12,440 nucleotides of DNA from the NCBI GenBank assembly GCA_031388585.1, contig JANMRU010000154.1:1-12440 (forward strand). Reading direction: 5' to 3'. The notes under the pieces are model-generated. The model was given only the letters and a program-made list of their open reading frames with translations. It had not been told where the DNA came from and did not search any database. The number at the start of each line of letters is the position of its first letter. The first letter of the stretch is position 1. Position numbers and translations under genes: made by a program. Of this stretch, positions 5,506-11,892 are shown one piece after another. The stretch is from PCC-6802 sp031388585 (lineage in GTDB: Bacteria; Cyanobacteriota; Cyanobacteriia; Pseudanabaenales; Pseudanabaenaceae).

Positions 5506-8040
5506 ATGGAAATGAAGTACAACCCGCAAGAACTTGAATCAAAATGGCAAAAAATCTGGGAAGACAAAAACCTGGATCGCACGCCAGCCGCAGACGAACG
5601 ACCCAAGTTTTATGCCCTGTCCATGTTTCCCTATCCCTCAGGTAACCTGCACGTCGGTCACACGCGCAACTACGTGATTACTGATGTTGTGGCTCGCCTC
5701 AAACGCATGCAGGGCTACCGCGTCCTCCAACCAATGGGTTGGGATGCGTTTGGTTTACCTGCCGAAAATGCGGCGATCGATCGCGGTATTCACCCTGTTG
5801 GTTGGACATTGCAGAACGTGACTCAAATGCGATTGCAACTCAAGCAAATGGGTTTATCCTACGACTGGGATCGCGAGGTCACGACCTGTTTGCCGAACTA
5901 CTATCGCTGGACGCAGTGGTTATTTTTGCAGTTTTTTGAAGCGGGTTTGGCTTACCAAAAAGAAGCTACGGTCAACTGGGACCCGATCGACCAGACGGTG
6001 TTAGCGAACGAACAGGTAGATAATGAGGGTAAATCCTGGCGATCGGGAGCCAAGGTGGAAAAGCGTCAGTTACGCCAGTGGTTCCTCAAAATCACCGACT
6101 ACGCCGAGCAATTATTACAAGATCTTGGCAAATTACCCCATTGGCCAGAACGGGTCAAAACCATGCAGGCAAACTGGATTGGTAAGTCAGTCGGTGCTGA
6201 ACTCCATTTTTCGATCAAGAGCAAGCAAACAGATAAGATTACCGTTTTTACTACGCGCCCCGATACGGTTTATGGCGTTACATATGTGGTGCTTGCTCCA
6301 GAACATCCGCTGGTAAAAGAGCTGACCACACCAGCGCAAGCCGCAACCGTGGAAGCATTTGTGGCAGAAGTCGCGAATATTAGCGAAATCGATCGCACCG
6401 CCGAAGACAAACCCAAGCGCGGCGTATCAACTGGTGCAGTAGTTATAAATCCCTTTACAGGAAAGGAAGTACCAATCTGGATTGCCGACTACGTGCTGTA
6501 CGAATATGGTACAGGTGCGGTGATGGGCGTTCCCGCTCATGATGTGAGGGATTTTGCGTTTGCCAAACAGTATGGGTTACCAATCCAAACCGTAATTGTA
6601 CCGACTGCTGAAGCATCGCAGGAGCTAACTGCGGCTTATGTCGAGCCAGGGATTATGGTCAATTCCGATGAATTTGATGGTCTGGAATCACCCACAGCCA
6701 AGACTATGATTATCGAACTCGCCGAGCGTAAAGGGTGGGGCAAAGCCCGTGTGCAGTATCGCCTGCGCGATTGGTTGATTTCGCGCCAGCGTTATTGGGG
6801 TTGCCCAATTCCTGTGATTCATTGCCCTAGCTGCGGCGTAGTACCTGTACCAGATGCCGACTTGCCCGTGCAGTTGCCAGAAGATGTGAAATTCACAGGT
6901 AGGGGTGGCAATCCTTTAGCTCAATTAGAGAATTGGGTGAACGTGCCCTGTCCTACCTGCGGCACGCCAGCCAAGCGTGAGACCGATACGATGGATACCT
7001 TTATGGATTCGTCTTGGTACTATCTCCGCTTTACTGATGCACATAACGATCGGAAGGCTTTTGATTTTGACCAGGTGAATGATTGGATGCCCGTAGATCA
7101 GTATGTGGGTGGAGTTGAGCACGCGATTTTGCATTTACTCTATTCGCGCTTTTTTACTAAGGTATTGCGCGATCGCGGTCTACTCAAATTCGATGAACCA
7201 TTCCAACGGCTGTTAACTCAGGGCATGGTGCAGGGATTGACGTATAAGAATCCCAAAACTGGTAAGTTTATTCCTTCTGATTTAGTAAACGTCGAACAAC
7301 TGGTCGATCCTGATACGGGTGATGAGTTGGTGCGTGTGTACGAAAAGATGTCCAAATCAAAGTATAACGGTGTTAGTCCTGGCGATGTAATTGCCAAGTA
7401 CGGGGCTGATACTGTCCGTATGCTGACTTTGTTTAAAGCTCCACCTGAGAAGGATTTGGAATGGGATGGGGCTGATGTCGAGGGGCAATTCCGTTTTTTA
7501 AACCGTGTTTGGCGTTTAGTAGCAGACTTTGCGAATAGAAGTGAGACAACCACAGCAGTAGATAAGAACTTACGCAGAGCTATTCATACAGCAATTAAAG
7601 AAGTCAGCGAAGACCTAAACGGTGACTATCAGTTTAATACAGCGATTTCCGAGCTGATGAAGTTGAGCAATGCTTTGCAGGATAGCCAGGATAAGACTAC
7701 AGGTACCTATAAAGAAGGGATTGAATCCTTACTGCTCCTGATGGCTCCCTTTGCGCCGCATATTGCTGATGAATTATGGTCGCTGCTTGGCTATCCAGAT
7801 TCGATTCATACTCATACTTGGTTGGAGTGCGATCTCGAAGCTTTAGTTGTGGATGAAATCACTTTAGTGATTCAGGTGAATGGCAAGGTGAGAGGGAATA
7901 TCCAGGTACCCACAGGTGCTGACAAAGCCGCACTTGAGACCTATGCCCGTGAATCTGACATTGCCAAGCGCTATCTAGATGGACAGGAAATCAAGAAAGT
8001 AATTGCCGTACCAGGAAAGCTAGTTAATTTTGTGATCTAA
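5506..8040 (+). CDS. leuS: Leucyl-tRNA synthetase
   Basis: A complete 844-residue class I aminoacyl-tRNA synthetase that attaches leucine to tRNA-Leu in the cytoplasm. From the ATG at 5506: the HIGH-type signature HVGH is at residues 49-52 within FPYPSGNLHVGH; the CP1 editing domain shows TTRPDTVYG (249-257) and GTGAVMGVPAHD; a zinc-binding insert shows CPSCG and CPTCG; the KMSKS loop is at 614-618; and the C-terminal domain ends with VIQVNGKVRG. Length and order match bacterial LeuS. Translation could also begin at the ATG at 5512 (MKYNPQ); the frame is open back to a TTG at 5467, but those codons do not look like LeuS. No strong ribosome-binding site is visible. It is transcribed alone and converges on the MazF-type toxin gene. 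Confidence 0.98.
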   Translation: MEMKYNPQELESKWQKIWEDKNLDRTPAADERPKFYALSMFPYPSGNLHVGHTRNYVITDVVARLKRMQGYRVLQPMGWDAFGLPAENAAIDRGIHPVGWTLQNVTQMRLQLKQMGLSYDWDREVTTCLPNYYRWTQWLFLQFFEAGLAYQKEATVNWDPIDQTVLANEQVDNEGKSWRSGAKVEKRQLRQWFLKITDYAEQLLQDLGKLPHWPERVKTMQANWIGKSVGAELHFSIKSKQTDKITVFTTRPDTVYGVTYVVLAPEHPLVKELTTPAQAATVEAFVAEVANISEIDRTAEDKPKRGVSTGAVVINPFTGKEVPIWIADYVLYEYGTGAVMGVPAHDVRDFAFAKQYGLPIQTVIVPTAEASQELTAAYVEPGIMVNSDEFDGLESPTAKTMIIELAERKGWGKARVQYRLRDWLISRQRYWGCPIPVIHCPSCGVVPVPDADLPVQLPEDVKFTGRGGNPLAQLENWVNVPCPTCGTPAKRETDTMDTFMDSSWYYLRFTDAHNDRKAFDFDQVNDWMPVDQYVGGVEHAILHLLYSRFFTKVLRDRGLLKFDEPFQRLLTQGMVQGLTYKNPKTGKFIPSDLVNVEQLVDPDTGDELVRVYEKMSKSKYNGVSPGDVIAKYGADTVRMLTLFKAPPEKDLEWDGADVEGQFRFLNRVWRLVADFANRSETTTAVDKNLRRAIHTAIKEVSEDLNGDYQFNTAISELMKLSNALQDSQDKTTGTYKEGIESLLLLMAPFAPHIADELWSLLGYPDSIHTHTWLECDLEALVVDEITLVIQVNGKVRGNIQVPTGADKAALETYARESDIAKRYLDGQEIKKVIAVPGKLVNFVI

Positions 8041-8053
8041 CTAGTCAAATCAA

Positions 8054-8092
8054 CTTGGGATGAGCGATCGCAGTTCAAAGCCTCATCCCAAG
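8054..8092. terminator. Perfect 11-bp hairpin between convergent leuS and mazF-type genes
   Basis: CTTGGGATGAG (8054-8064) and CTCATCCCAAG (8082-8092) are perfectly complementary with a 17-base loop that contains a HIP1 core. It lies 14 bases after the leuS stop and would act as a terminator for leuS; only a short T-rich stretch (ATTTTAATT) follows. One arm and the loop also encode the last codons and stop of the toxin gene on the other strand (stop at 8075-8077), so the hairpin may serve both genes. Confidence 0.6.
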
Positions 8093-8401
8093 CTGGATTT
8101 TAATTGCTCGTTCGATCTCCTTCACATCTTTTGATGAAAGCGTACCAAGCTGACTAATTAGTCGTTCTTTGGATGCAGTAGTTAACTGGTCAGCCATAGC
8201 CTTGCTTTCTTTCCCATCTATCATCACAAGTGCTTCACTGGGGTAAAGCCGACCTGTATTGGTAGTTAATGGCACGACCTGAACCCGGTTTAGTGCGGAA
8301 TTTGCGGCATCATTACTGACAATCACAGCGGGTCGAGTTTTGCGAATTTCCCCACCCACGGATGGATCGAAATCTACCCACCAGACCTCACCCCGCTTCA
8401 T
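8075..8401 (-). CDS. MazF/PemK-type endoribonuclease toxin
   Basis: 108 residues from the ATG at 8401 (MKRGEVWWVDFDP). An upstream in-frame start at 8416 would add five residues inside the antitoxin gene. Family motifs are clear: RGEVWWVDFDPSVGGE at the N-terminus, the RPAVIVSND strand (about residues 24-32), VPLTT, and the C-terminal KAMADQLTTASKERL block. MazF/PemK toxins are ribosome-independent mRNA interferases that cut at short sequence motifs and stop growth when the antitoxin is degraded. The gene overlaps the antitoxin by 14 nt. Its C-terminal codons (LGMRL) fall in the hairpin shared with the end of leuS. It is complete, with no missing catalytic segment that I can see. Confidence 0.92.
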   Translation of the reverse strand: MKRGEVWWVDFDPSVGGEIRKTRPAVIVSNDAANSALNRVQVVPLTTNTGRLYPSEALVMIDGKESKAMADQLTTASKERLISQLGTLSSKDVKEIERAIKIQLGMRL

Positions 8402-8618
8402 CAACTGTACTCCCAATCAGTCCATTACTCCATTCCATGGCTTCGCGTTCTCGTTCGAGGTCTGCTGCCATTGCTTGATAAGCCGAAGTCAAATCTTCTT
8501 TCAAAACGTGCGGACGAGCTAAATTTTCTAGAAACTGACTTATCTTGCCCTTCCCAATCACTCGGTAGAGAGCATCGTAGACCTCTTCGTCAATAGTGAT
8601 CGTCATTTTTTTGTGCAT
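8388..8618 (-). CDS. Ribbon-helix-helix-like antitoxin partner of the MazF-type toxin
   Basis: About 76 residues from the ATG at 8618 (MHKKMTITIDEEVYDAL); an ATG four codons further in is possible, and an upstream start at 8654 would overlap the operator-like palindrome. The N-terminal KMTITIDEEVYDALYRVIGKGKISQFLENLARP has the strand-helix-helix pattern of MetJ/Arc/CopG-type DNA-binding antitoxins. The C-terminal region (YQAMAADLEREREAMEW) is an acidic helix expected to bind the toxin. It lies first in the pair and overlaps the toxin gene by 14 nt. The palindrome at 8651-8664, 33 bp upstream, is a plausible site for autoregulation. Confidence 0.85.
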   Translation of the reverse strand: MHKKMTITIDEEVYDALYRVIGKGKISQFLENLARPHVLKEDLTSAYQAMAADLEREREAMEWSNGLIGSTVDEAG

Positions 8619-8650
8619 GGCTTCATTATGTATGAATATTTGCAATATTA

Positions 8651-8664
8651 ACACGTATACGTGT
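8651..8664. promoter_or_regulatory. Perfect 14-bp palindrome, probable antitoxin operator
   Basis: ACACGTATACGTGT reads the same on both strands and is followed by a further half-site-like GTATGTGT (8663-8670). It lies 33 bp upstream of the antitoxin ATG, where ribbon-helix-helix antitoxins usually bind to repress their own operon. On the minus strand TTAATATT follows directly and could be part of the promoter. The assignment is from position and symmetry. Confidence 0.6.
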
Positions 8665-8670
8665 ATGTGT

Positions 8671-8926
8671 GATTGGTTCGGCGCGACATGATTTTAGTGG
8701 AGGTGTGGGATGAAAACCTTGTCTGGCTTATAGGTATTGACAAAATGAGACTTCTGACAGGAATCTGTAAGTGCGAGTGGGCATGAGCGATCGCTGTTCA
8801 AAACTATGCTTACTGGGGAAGCATTAAATGGGTAGTAAGTCCTGTTAATCTTTCTCTATTTTCTTTTGCATAAGTCCTGATTTAGACAAAAACATCGTAG
8901 AAACCTCCCCGCTGGAGATTTGAGTT
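8671..8926. other. Non-coding stretch between the toxin-antitoxin operator and the first attC-like site
   Basis: About 255 bp without a supportable gene. A 32-codon plus-strand frame (8688-8786, MILVEVWDENLVWL...) has no recognisable relatives. Small items seen: a 6-bp hairpin ATGCTT/AAGCAT at 8806-8824, a HIP1 octamer near 8787-8794, and two copies of TAAGTCCTG at 8836-8844 and 8871-8879. If the attC-like site at 8927-9018 is real, this is the DNA that directly follows the last cassette. Confidence 0.4.
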
Positions 8927-9018
8927 GCATAACGGCTGGCGGCTTTCTGAACGGCGATTCACTTTGCTTCATAGCCGACAGAGTCACTATCTGTTCCGCG
9001 TGCAGCCGCTTGTTGGGC
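8927..9018 (-). repeat. attC-like recombination site B, after the GNAT gene
   Basis: On the minus strand a 92-bp imperfect inverted repeat starts with GCCCAAC (9018-9012, a perfect RYYYAAC R'' box) and ends with GTTATGC (8933-8927, GTTRRRY with one mismatch, R' box). Four-base spacers on each side (AAGC and AGCC) separate these from inner boxes GGCTGC and GCCGCC, which pair at five of six positions. It begins 11 nt after the GNAT stop codon. Size, box order and closeness to the stop match integron attC sites. Confidence 0.72.
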
Positions 9019-9029
9019 GGCTGGTGTCA

Positions 9030-9542
9030 TTAAGACCAATCTTCAACCGTTAATGCCCAGCGTTCATGATCGCACCATTCTTCATGGATTTTAAGATATC
9101 GCCGAGAAAAACCTTCCTTTGTAAAGCCTAATCGCTGTACCAAATTGATAGAAGCAATATTCTCATGCTGGATATTAGCCTCAACTCGATGTAGTTTGAG
9201 CGTATGAAAAGCATGATTTATTGCTAGCTGAACCCCTTCCAACATTAATCCTTCACCTGCAAAATCTACATCAACATAATATCCAAGATAGACGTTCTGG
9301 AAAGCTCTATAAAAAATTTGACTGAGATTTACTACACCAACAATTTTTATACTACTTAAATGACAAACTAAAAGTCCCTCAAAATCTTCATTGCGACAAC
9401 GACTAATGTAAGTTTTACAATCCTCTTCAGTAAGCGCCGGACATACCCAGGGGAAATGAAACTCTTTACTTCTTTGATGCAAAGATACTAATTCTTGCCA
9501 ATCTTCTTCAACTGGCTTCCTTAGGAAAACATGAGGTGACAC
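9030..9542 (-). CDS. GNAT family N-acetyltransferase, RimJ/RimL-like
   Basis: A 170-residue protein with the RimJ/RimL-type GNAT layout: VFLRKPVEEDWQELVSLHQ at the N-terminus, a GYYVDVDFAGEGLMLEGVQ segment (88-105) that carries the acetyl-CoA pyrophosphate-binding loop, then HRVEANIQHENIASINLVQ (118-136) and LGFTKEGFSRRYLKI, the usual RimJ-type C-terminal pattern. It would acetylate a primary amine from acetyl-CoA; relatives modify ribosomal proteins, other N-termini or small molecules, and the substrate is not readable here. The start is a GTG at 9542 without a clear ribosome-binding site; the frame stays open about 16 codons further upstream but without a standard start. The stop lies 11 nt before the attC-like site B, as in integron cassettes, where acetyltransferases are common cargo. 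Confidence 0.9.
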   Translation of the reverse strand: MSPHVFLRKPVEEDWQELVSLHQRSKEFHFPWVCPALTEEDCKTYISRCRNEDFEGLLVCHLSSIKIVGVVNLSQIFYRAFQNVYLGYYVDVDFAGEGLMLEGVQLAINHAFHTLKLHRVEANIQHENIASINLVQRLGFTKEGFSRRYLKIHEEWCDHERWALTVEDWS

Positions 9543-9974
9543 AGAAATAGGTCTCTCTAAAATTTCTAGATAATATCGAGGACAATTTTAGCTCAAACGA
9601 GTCAATTAGATCTATGGGATTCATCAAAAAATGAAGCAGCCCAACGATTGAATTGAGCGGCAAGCGATCGGATCTAACTCAATACAAAAATTTCTCAATA
9701 TCGTCTGCCCCATTGATTGGTTGTACATCGCTCGCTTCACAATCCTTATATTTAGCGGCGGGACGCATCCTGAAAGGAATCGCCAATCTAATATTAGAAT
9801 TTAAGCAGAAAATATATTCCCTAAGCTTTGACTGCTTATCTATGCGTTAGCTTGCGTGGTGTAGCCAATCGTCGATCCACCATCGGGACTTGTAAACTTA
9901 GTCGATCCGTCATGCTTACCTATTTGCGATCGCACTCAAACAATCTCAACGAACTCAATCGGCGATATCGGTAC
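9543..9974. other. Long leader of the GNAT cassette, no convincing gene
   Basis: About 430 bp. A minus-strand frame at 9840-9935 (GTG start, 31 codons) encodes an imperfect tandem 10-residue repeat, GSTKFTSPDG then GSTIGYTTQA, which mirrors a GTCGATCC direct repeat at 9871 and 9901; it may be a gene remnant. A plus-strand 65-codon frame (9653-9850) has nothing in its favour. The rest is AT-rich DNA with one HIP1 octamer near 9926-9933. Confidence 0.4.
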
Positions 9975-10061
9975 GTATAACGGTTCAAATCAGCGGCAGT
10001 CAGTAGCTTAGGCAACCTGGAGAACATTGTTCAACCGTCCGTTGCATTTGAATGGTTAGGC
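9975..10061 (-). repeat. attC-like recombination site A, after the 223-aa gene
   Basis: On the minus strand an 87-bp imperfect inverted repeat starts with GCCTAAC (10061-10055, a perfect R'' box) and ends with GTTATAC (9981-9975, R' box with one mismatch to GTTRRRY). Inside these, TTCAAAT (10052-10046) and ATTTGAA (9990-9984) are perfectly complementary. It begins 6 nt after the stop codon of the 223-aa gene. This is the better of the two sites. Confidence 0.78.
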
Positions 10062-10067
10062 CAAGTA

Positions 10068-10739
10068 TCAAGGGGGAAGGCTAACTCTTCTCGCCGTTTC
10101 AGGCAAATCATTCGTGCAGTTAGCCCGATTAAAGCGTTCCAACATCAGTCTGCTGTGTGAGAATGCGACGACGACTGATGATGCGGCTAGCAAGGGTATT
10201 GGTGGGTCGAGCGCTCGGATGTATGGCCCCATGTATGGCTTTGGCCTGACTGAGGCAATTCCTAGGTAGTTCTGATCCAGCACTAGAATTTGTTGGGCAG
10301 TGGTTTGGACTCTACCCTTGACGACAGTTCCGATCGCGAGGTCCATTCCTATGGTTTGTTCACCAACATCAAAAGTCTGGGAAATACAAACAGTTCCTTG
10401 AGTACGGGAAGGGTAGATGCCCAGATTATCGGTTCCTCGTCGTTGTCCCAAGAAAGGTGCGATCGTGGGATTAACTTTTGCCCAGGCTTGCTGGAAGGAG
10501 GTAATTTGCTTTTTTTCCGTAGCCGTGCGGTGATCGCCATACTTAGATAAATCAGCGATTTCGCGCCTCAAATTCTGGCGAAGACCCTTCATTTCCTCGT
10601 CCGTAGGAAGACGTTCTGAAAAGATATGCGGGTTCTGTATACCTGAATCATTTTGCCCCCTTGAAACCACGAGAAGGGTTAGCCCTGCTCCTAACAGCAC
10701 GAGAGAGACCACGAGCACAACGGGAATGATTTTACGCAT
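10068..10739 (-). CDS. Membrane-anchored hypothetical protein, cassette-associated
   Basis: A 223-residue protein that I do not recognise. Residues 4-26 form one strongly hydrophobic segment (IIPVVLVVSLVLLGAGLTLLVV) after MRK, so it is either an uncleaved signal anchor or a signal peptide; the remaining part should face the periplasm or lumen. The next section is charged and helical (about 44-95, LPTDEEMKGLRQNLRREIADL), followed by a beta-rich domain (about 114-200) with short Val/Ile/Gly strands. Two Cys residues (118 and 208) in the exported part could form a disulfide. The start is the ATG at 10739; no ribosome-binding site is seen. The stop is 6 nt from attC-like site A, which marks it as possible cassette cargo, but no attC or attI site is visible upstream to close a cassette on that side. 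Confidence 0.8.
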   Translation of the reverse strand: MRKIIPVVLVVSLVLLGAGLTLLVVSRGQNDSGIQNPHIFSERLPTDEEMKGLRQNLRREIADLSKYGDHRTATEKKQITSFQQAWAKVNPTIAPFLGQRRGTDNLGIYPSRTQGTVCISQTFDVGEQTIGMDLAIGTVVKGRVQTTAQQILVLDQNYLGIASVRPKPYMGPYIRALDPPIPLLAASSVVVAFSHSRLMLERFNRANCTNDLPETARRVSLPP

Positions 10740-10943
10740 GGGTAATGTATGTTCGTTGTATCGGTTATCTGTTTGGTGAAGGCGATCGCACAGACGATCC
10801 TAGCCCAAGCCAAAATAATCAAGCCTTGTGGGAACAGATTAGACATCGCTCTATTTCCACAATAAATACGCTATAGGTTGCTATCAACTCATACATTCTG
10901 GCGATGGTCAGTTCCAGAAAACGATCTCTATAGCAGTCCTAAA

Positions 10944-11723
10944 TCAGTCGTAGTCGGGTGCATTGGGGTTGTTAGACCGATTATCCCTGATGAACAAAGA
11001 ATCTGGTAGGAGAATCTTCTTATCTCCTTGCTTAATGTATATCTTTCTGGTTACTGGATCTCTCCAATATCTAGAGGAATCAATGGTATCTGAATCATAA
11101 AAATCAAAGGACTCACAGAAGAAACCGAAAGAGTTGCAATTATAAATCAGGTCATGAATACCGCCTAAATTTGAATGCTCTATCAAATAAATCTGACGAT
11201 CCTGAATATTTGCCTGATTGATTGTTCTGTACGAGGTAGTTCCTGCTACTACCCAAAGCCATGCGGTTAGACAGTATATTGCCGCCCAGAACACAACTAA
11301 AGCCCACCTATGGAGATTTGATCGTCGGAAAGCGATCAGTCCAATAATGGTGATGCATATTAGAAAAGGAACTAAAACACTCGACAACAAAATAAAAAAG
11401 GAGAGAAAACCGCGAAAGGTTGCAAGATCGCTACTTTTCATTGTTGAAGATATAGATATAGATGCAAATGTACCTATGAGCAATGCAAAAAAGCTGAGCC
11501 AGACAATAACTACGGTAGACCAACGATTGCGTATCCTAGAAGGCAGAGTAAATGTAGCGATCGCTAGTACATGGGACAGGATTAAGAGGGGAACAGTTAG
11601 CTCAAATACTACAGAGCGATACAAGACAAGTATTTTGTAGTGATAGGGAATCAACAACACACTAATCTGAATTAATGCAAATGGGATTACAAAGCTTAGG
11701 TTAAGCCAAGTCCAGCGATTCAT
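10944..11723 (-). CDS. Five-helix membrane protein of unknown function
   Basis: A 259-residue integral membrane protein that I do not recognise. Predicted hydrophobic segments by eye: about 5-26, 38-60, 69-91, 105-132 and 140-160, with basic residues between helices (RIRNR at 63-67, FRRS at 132-135). The last 100 residues form a soluble domain rich in Asn, Asp and aromatic residues, with a two-Cys segment (YNCNSFGFFCESFDFYDSD), a WRDPVTRKIYI motif and an acidic end. With an odd number of helices the N-terminus and this domain should be on opposite sides. The ATG at 11723 has no strong ribosome-binding site. The gene is AT-rich compared with leuS. It points the same way as the cassette genes, 204 bp upstream of the 223-aa gene, but has no attC-like site after its stop. 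Confidence 0.8.
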   Translation of the reverse strand: MNRWTWLNLSFVIPFALIQISVLLIPYHYKILVLYRSVVFELTVPLLILSHVLAIATFTLPSRIRNRWSTVVIVWLSFFALLIGTFASISISSTMKSSDLATFRGFLSFFILLSSVLVPFLICITIIGLIAFRRSNLHRWALVVFWAAIYCLTAWLWVVAGTTSYRTINQANIQDRQIYLIEHSNLGGIHDLIYNCNSFGFFCESFDFYDSDTIDSSRYWRDPVTRKIYIKQGDKKILLPDSLFIRDNRSNNPNAPDYD

Positions 11724-11892
11724 CTGAGTCCCTTTAGTTATGCTAGAAATCCTGCTGAAGAAAGCCTTAATATGAATAATAAAGTAAATTATCTCTTGAA
11801 ATATTTTGAATGTATCTGTCTAAAGAATCTATGCAAGCCGTGAGAGAGTAGAGATCAAACAAAAACAGACGCTCACACCCAAGGAGGATACC
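11724..11892. other. Upstream region of the IS110-type transposase, likely including the element's left end
   Basis: 169 bp separate the divergent membrane-protein and transposase genes. AAGGAGG at 11881-11887 is a strong ribosome-binding site for the transposase ATG at 11893. IS110-family elements lack terminal inverted repeats, so the left end cannot be placed from one copy. In the IS110 subgroup the short non-coding part before the transposase encodes the bridge RNA; this region is about the right size for that, but no RNA fold was established here. Confidence 0.35.

Larger units (their letters stand above)
8933..9980 (-). mobile_element. Predicted integron-type gene cassette carrying the GNAT acetyltransferase
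   Basis: If both attC-like sites recombine at the usual point (between G and TT of the GTTRRRY box), the excised cassette would run on the minus strand from 9980 to 8933, about 1,048 bp. It holds one recognisable gene (GNAT, 9030-9542) and its own attC at the 3' end. The leader before the gene is about 438 bp, longer than in most cassettes. No integrase gene is present in the window, so the two sites form a CALIN-type arrangement. Confidence 0.6.

Noticed and set aside
8054..8092. The hairpin after leuS considered as an attC site for a toxin-antitoxin cassette.
   Set aside because: It is a short perfect stem with a 17-base loop, without RYYYAAC/GTTRRRY boxes or the two-box layout of attC.
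8688..8786. 32-codon plus-strand frame (MILVEVWDENLVWL...).
   Set aside because: Too short, no recognisable relatives and no supporting context.
9639..9726. A possible third attC-like site, with GCCCAAC at 9639-9645 and GTTGTAC at 9720-9726 on the plus strand.
   Set aside because: The outer boxes fit in size and spacing, but the inner sequences (GATTGAATTG and CATTGATTG) do not pair as an inverted repeat, and it lies in the opposite orientation with no gene ending beside it.
9653..9850. 65-codon plus-strand open frame in the cassette leader.
   Set aside because: No recognised motif and no ribosome-binding site, and it is opposite to the cassette gene direction.
11218..11640. 140-codon plus-strand open frame.
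   Set aside because: Lies antisense inside the 259-aa membrane protein gene; its composition is the complement of hydrophobic codons and no family is recognisable.
11737..11743. GTTATGC, an R-box-like heptamer just upstream of the 259-aa gene.
   Set aside because: On the strand of the cassette genes it reads GCATAAC, the wrong orientation for a preceding attC end, and no partner box or stem was found.
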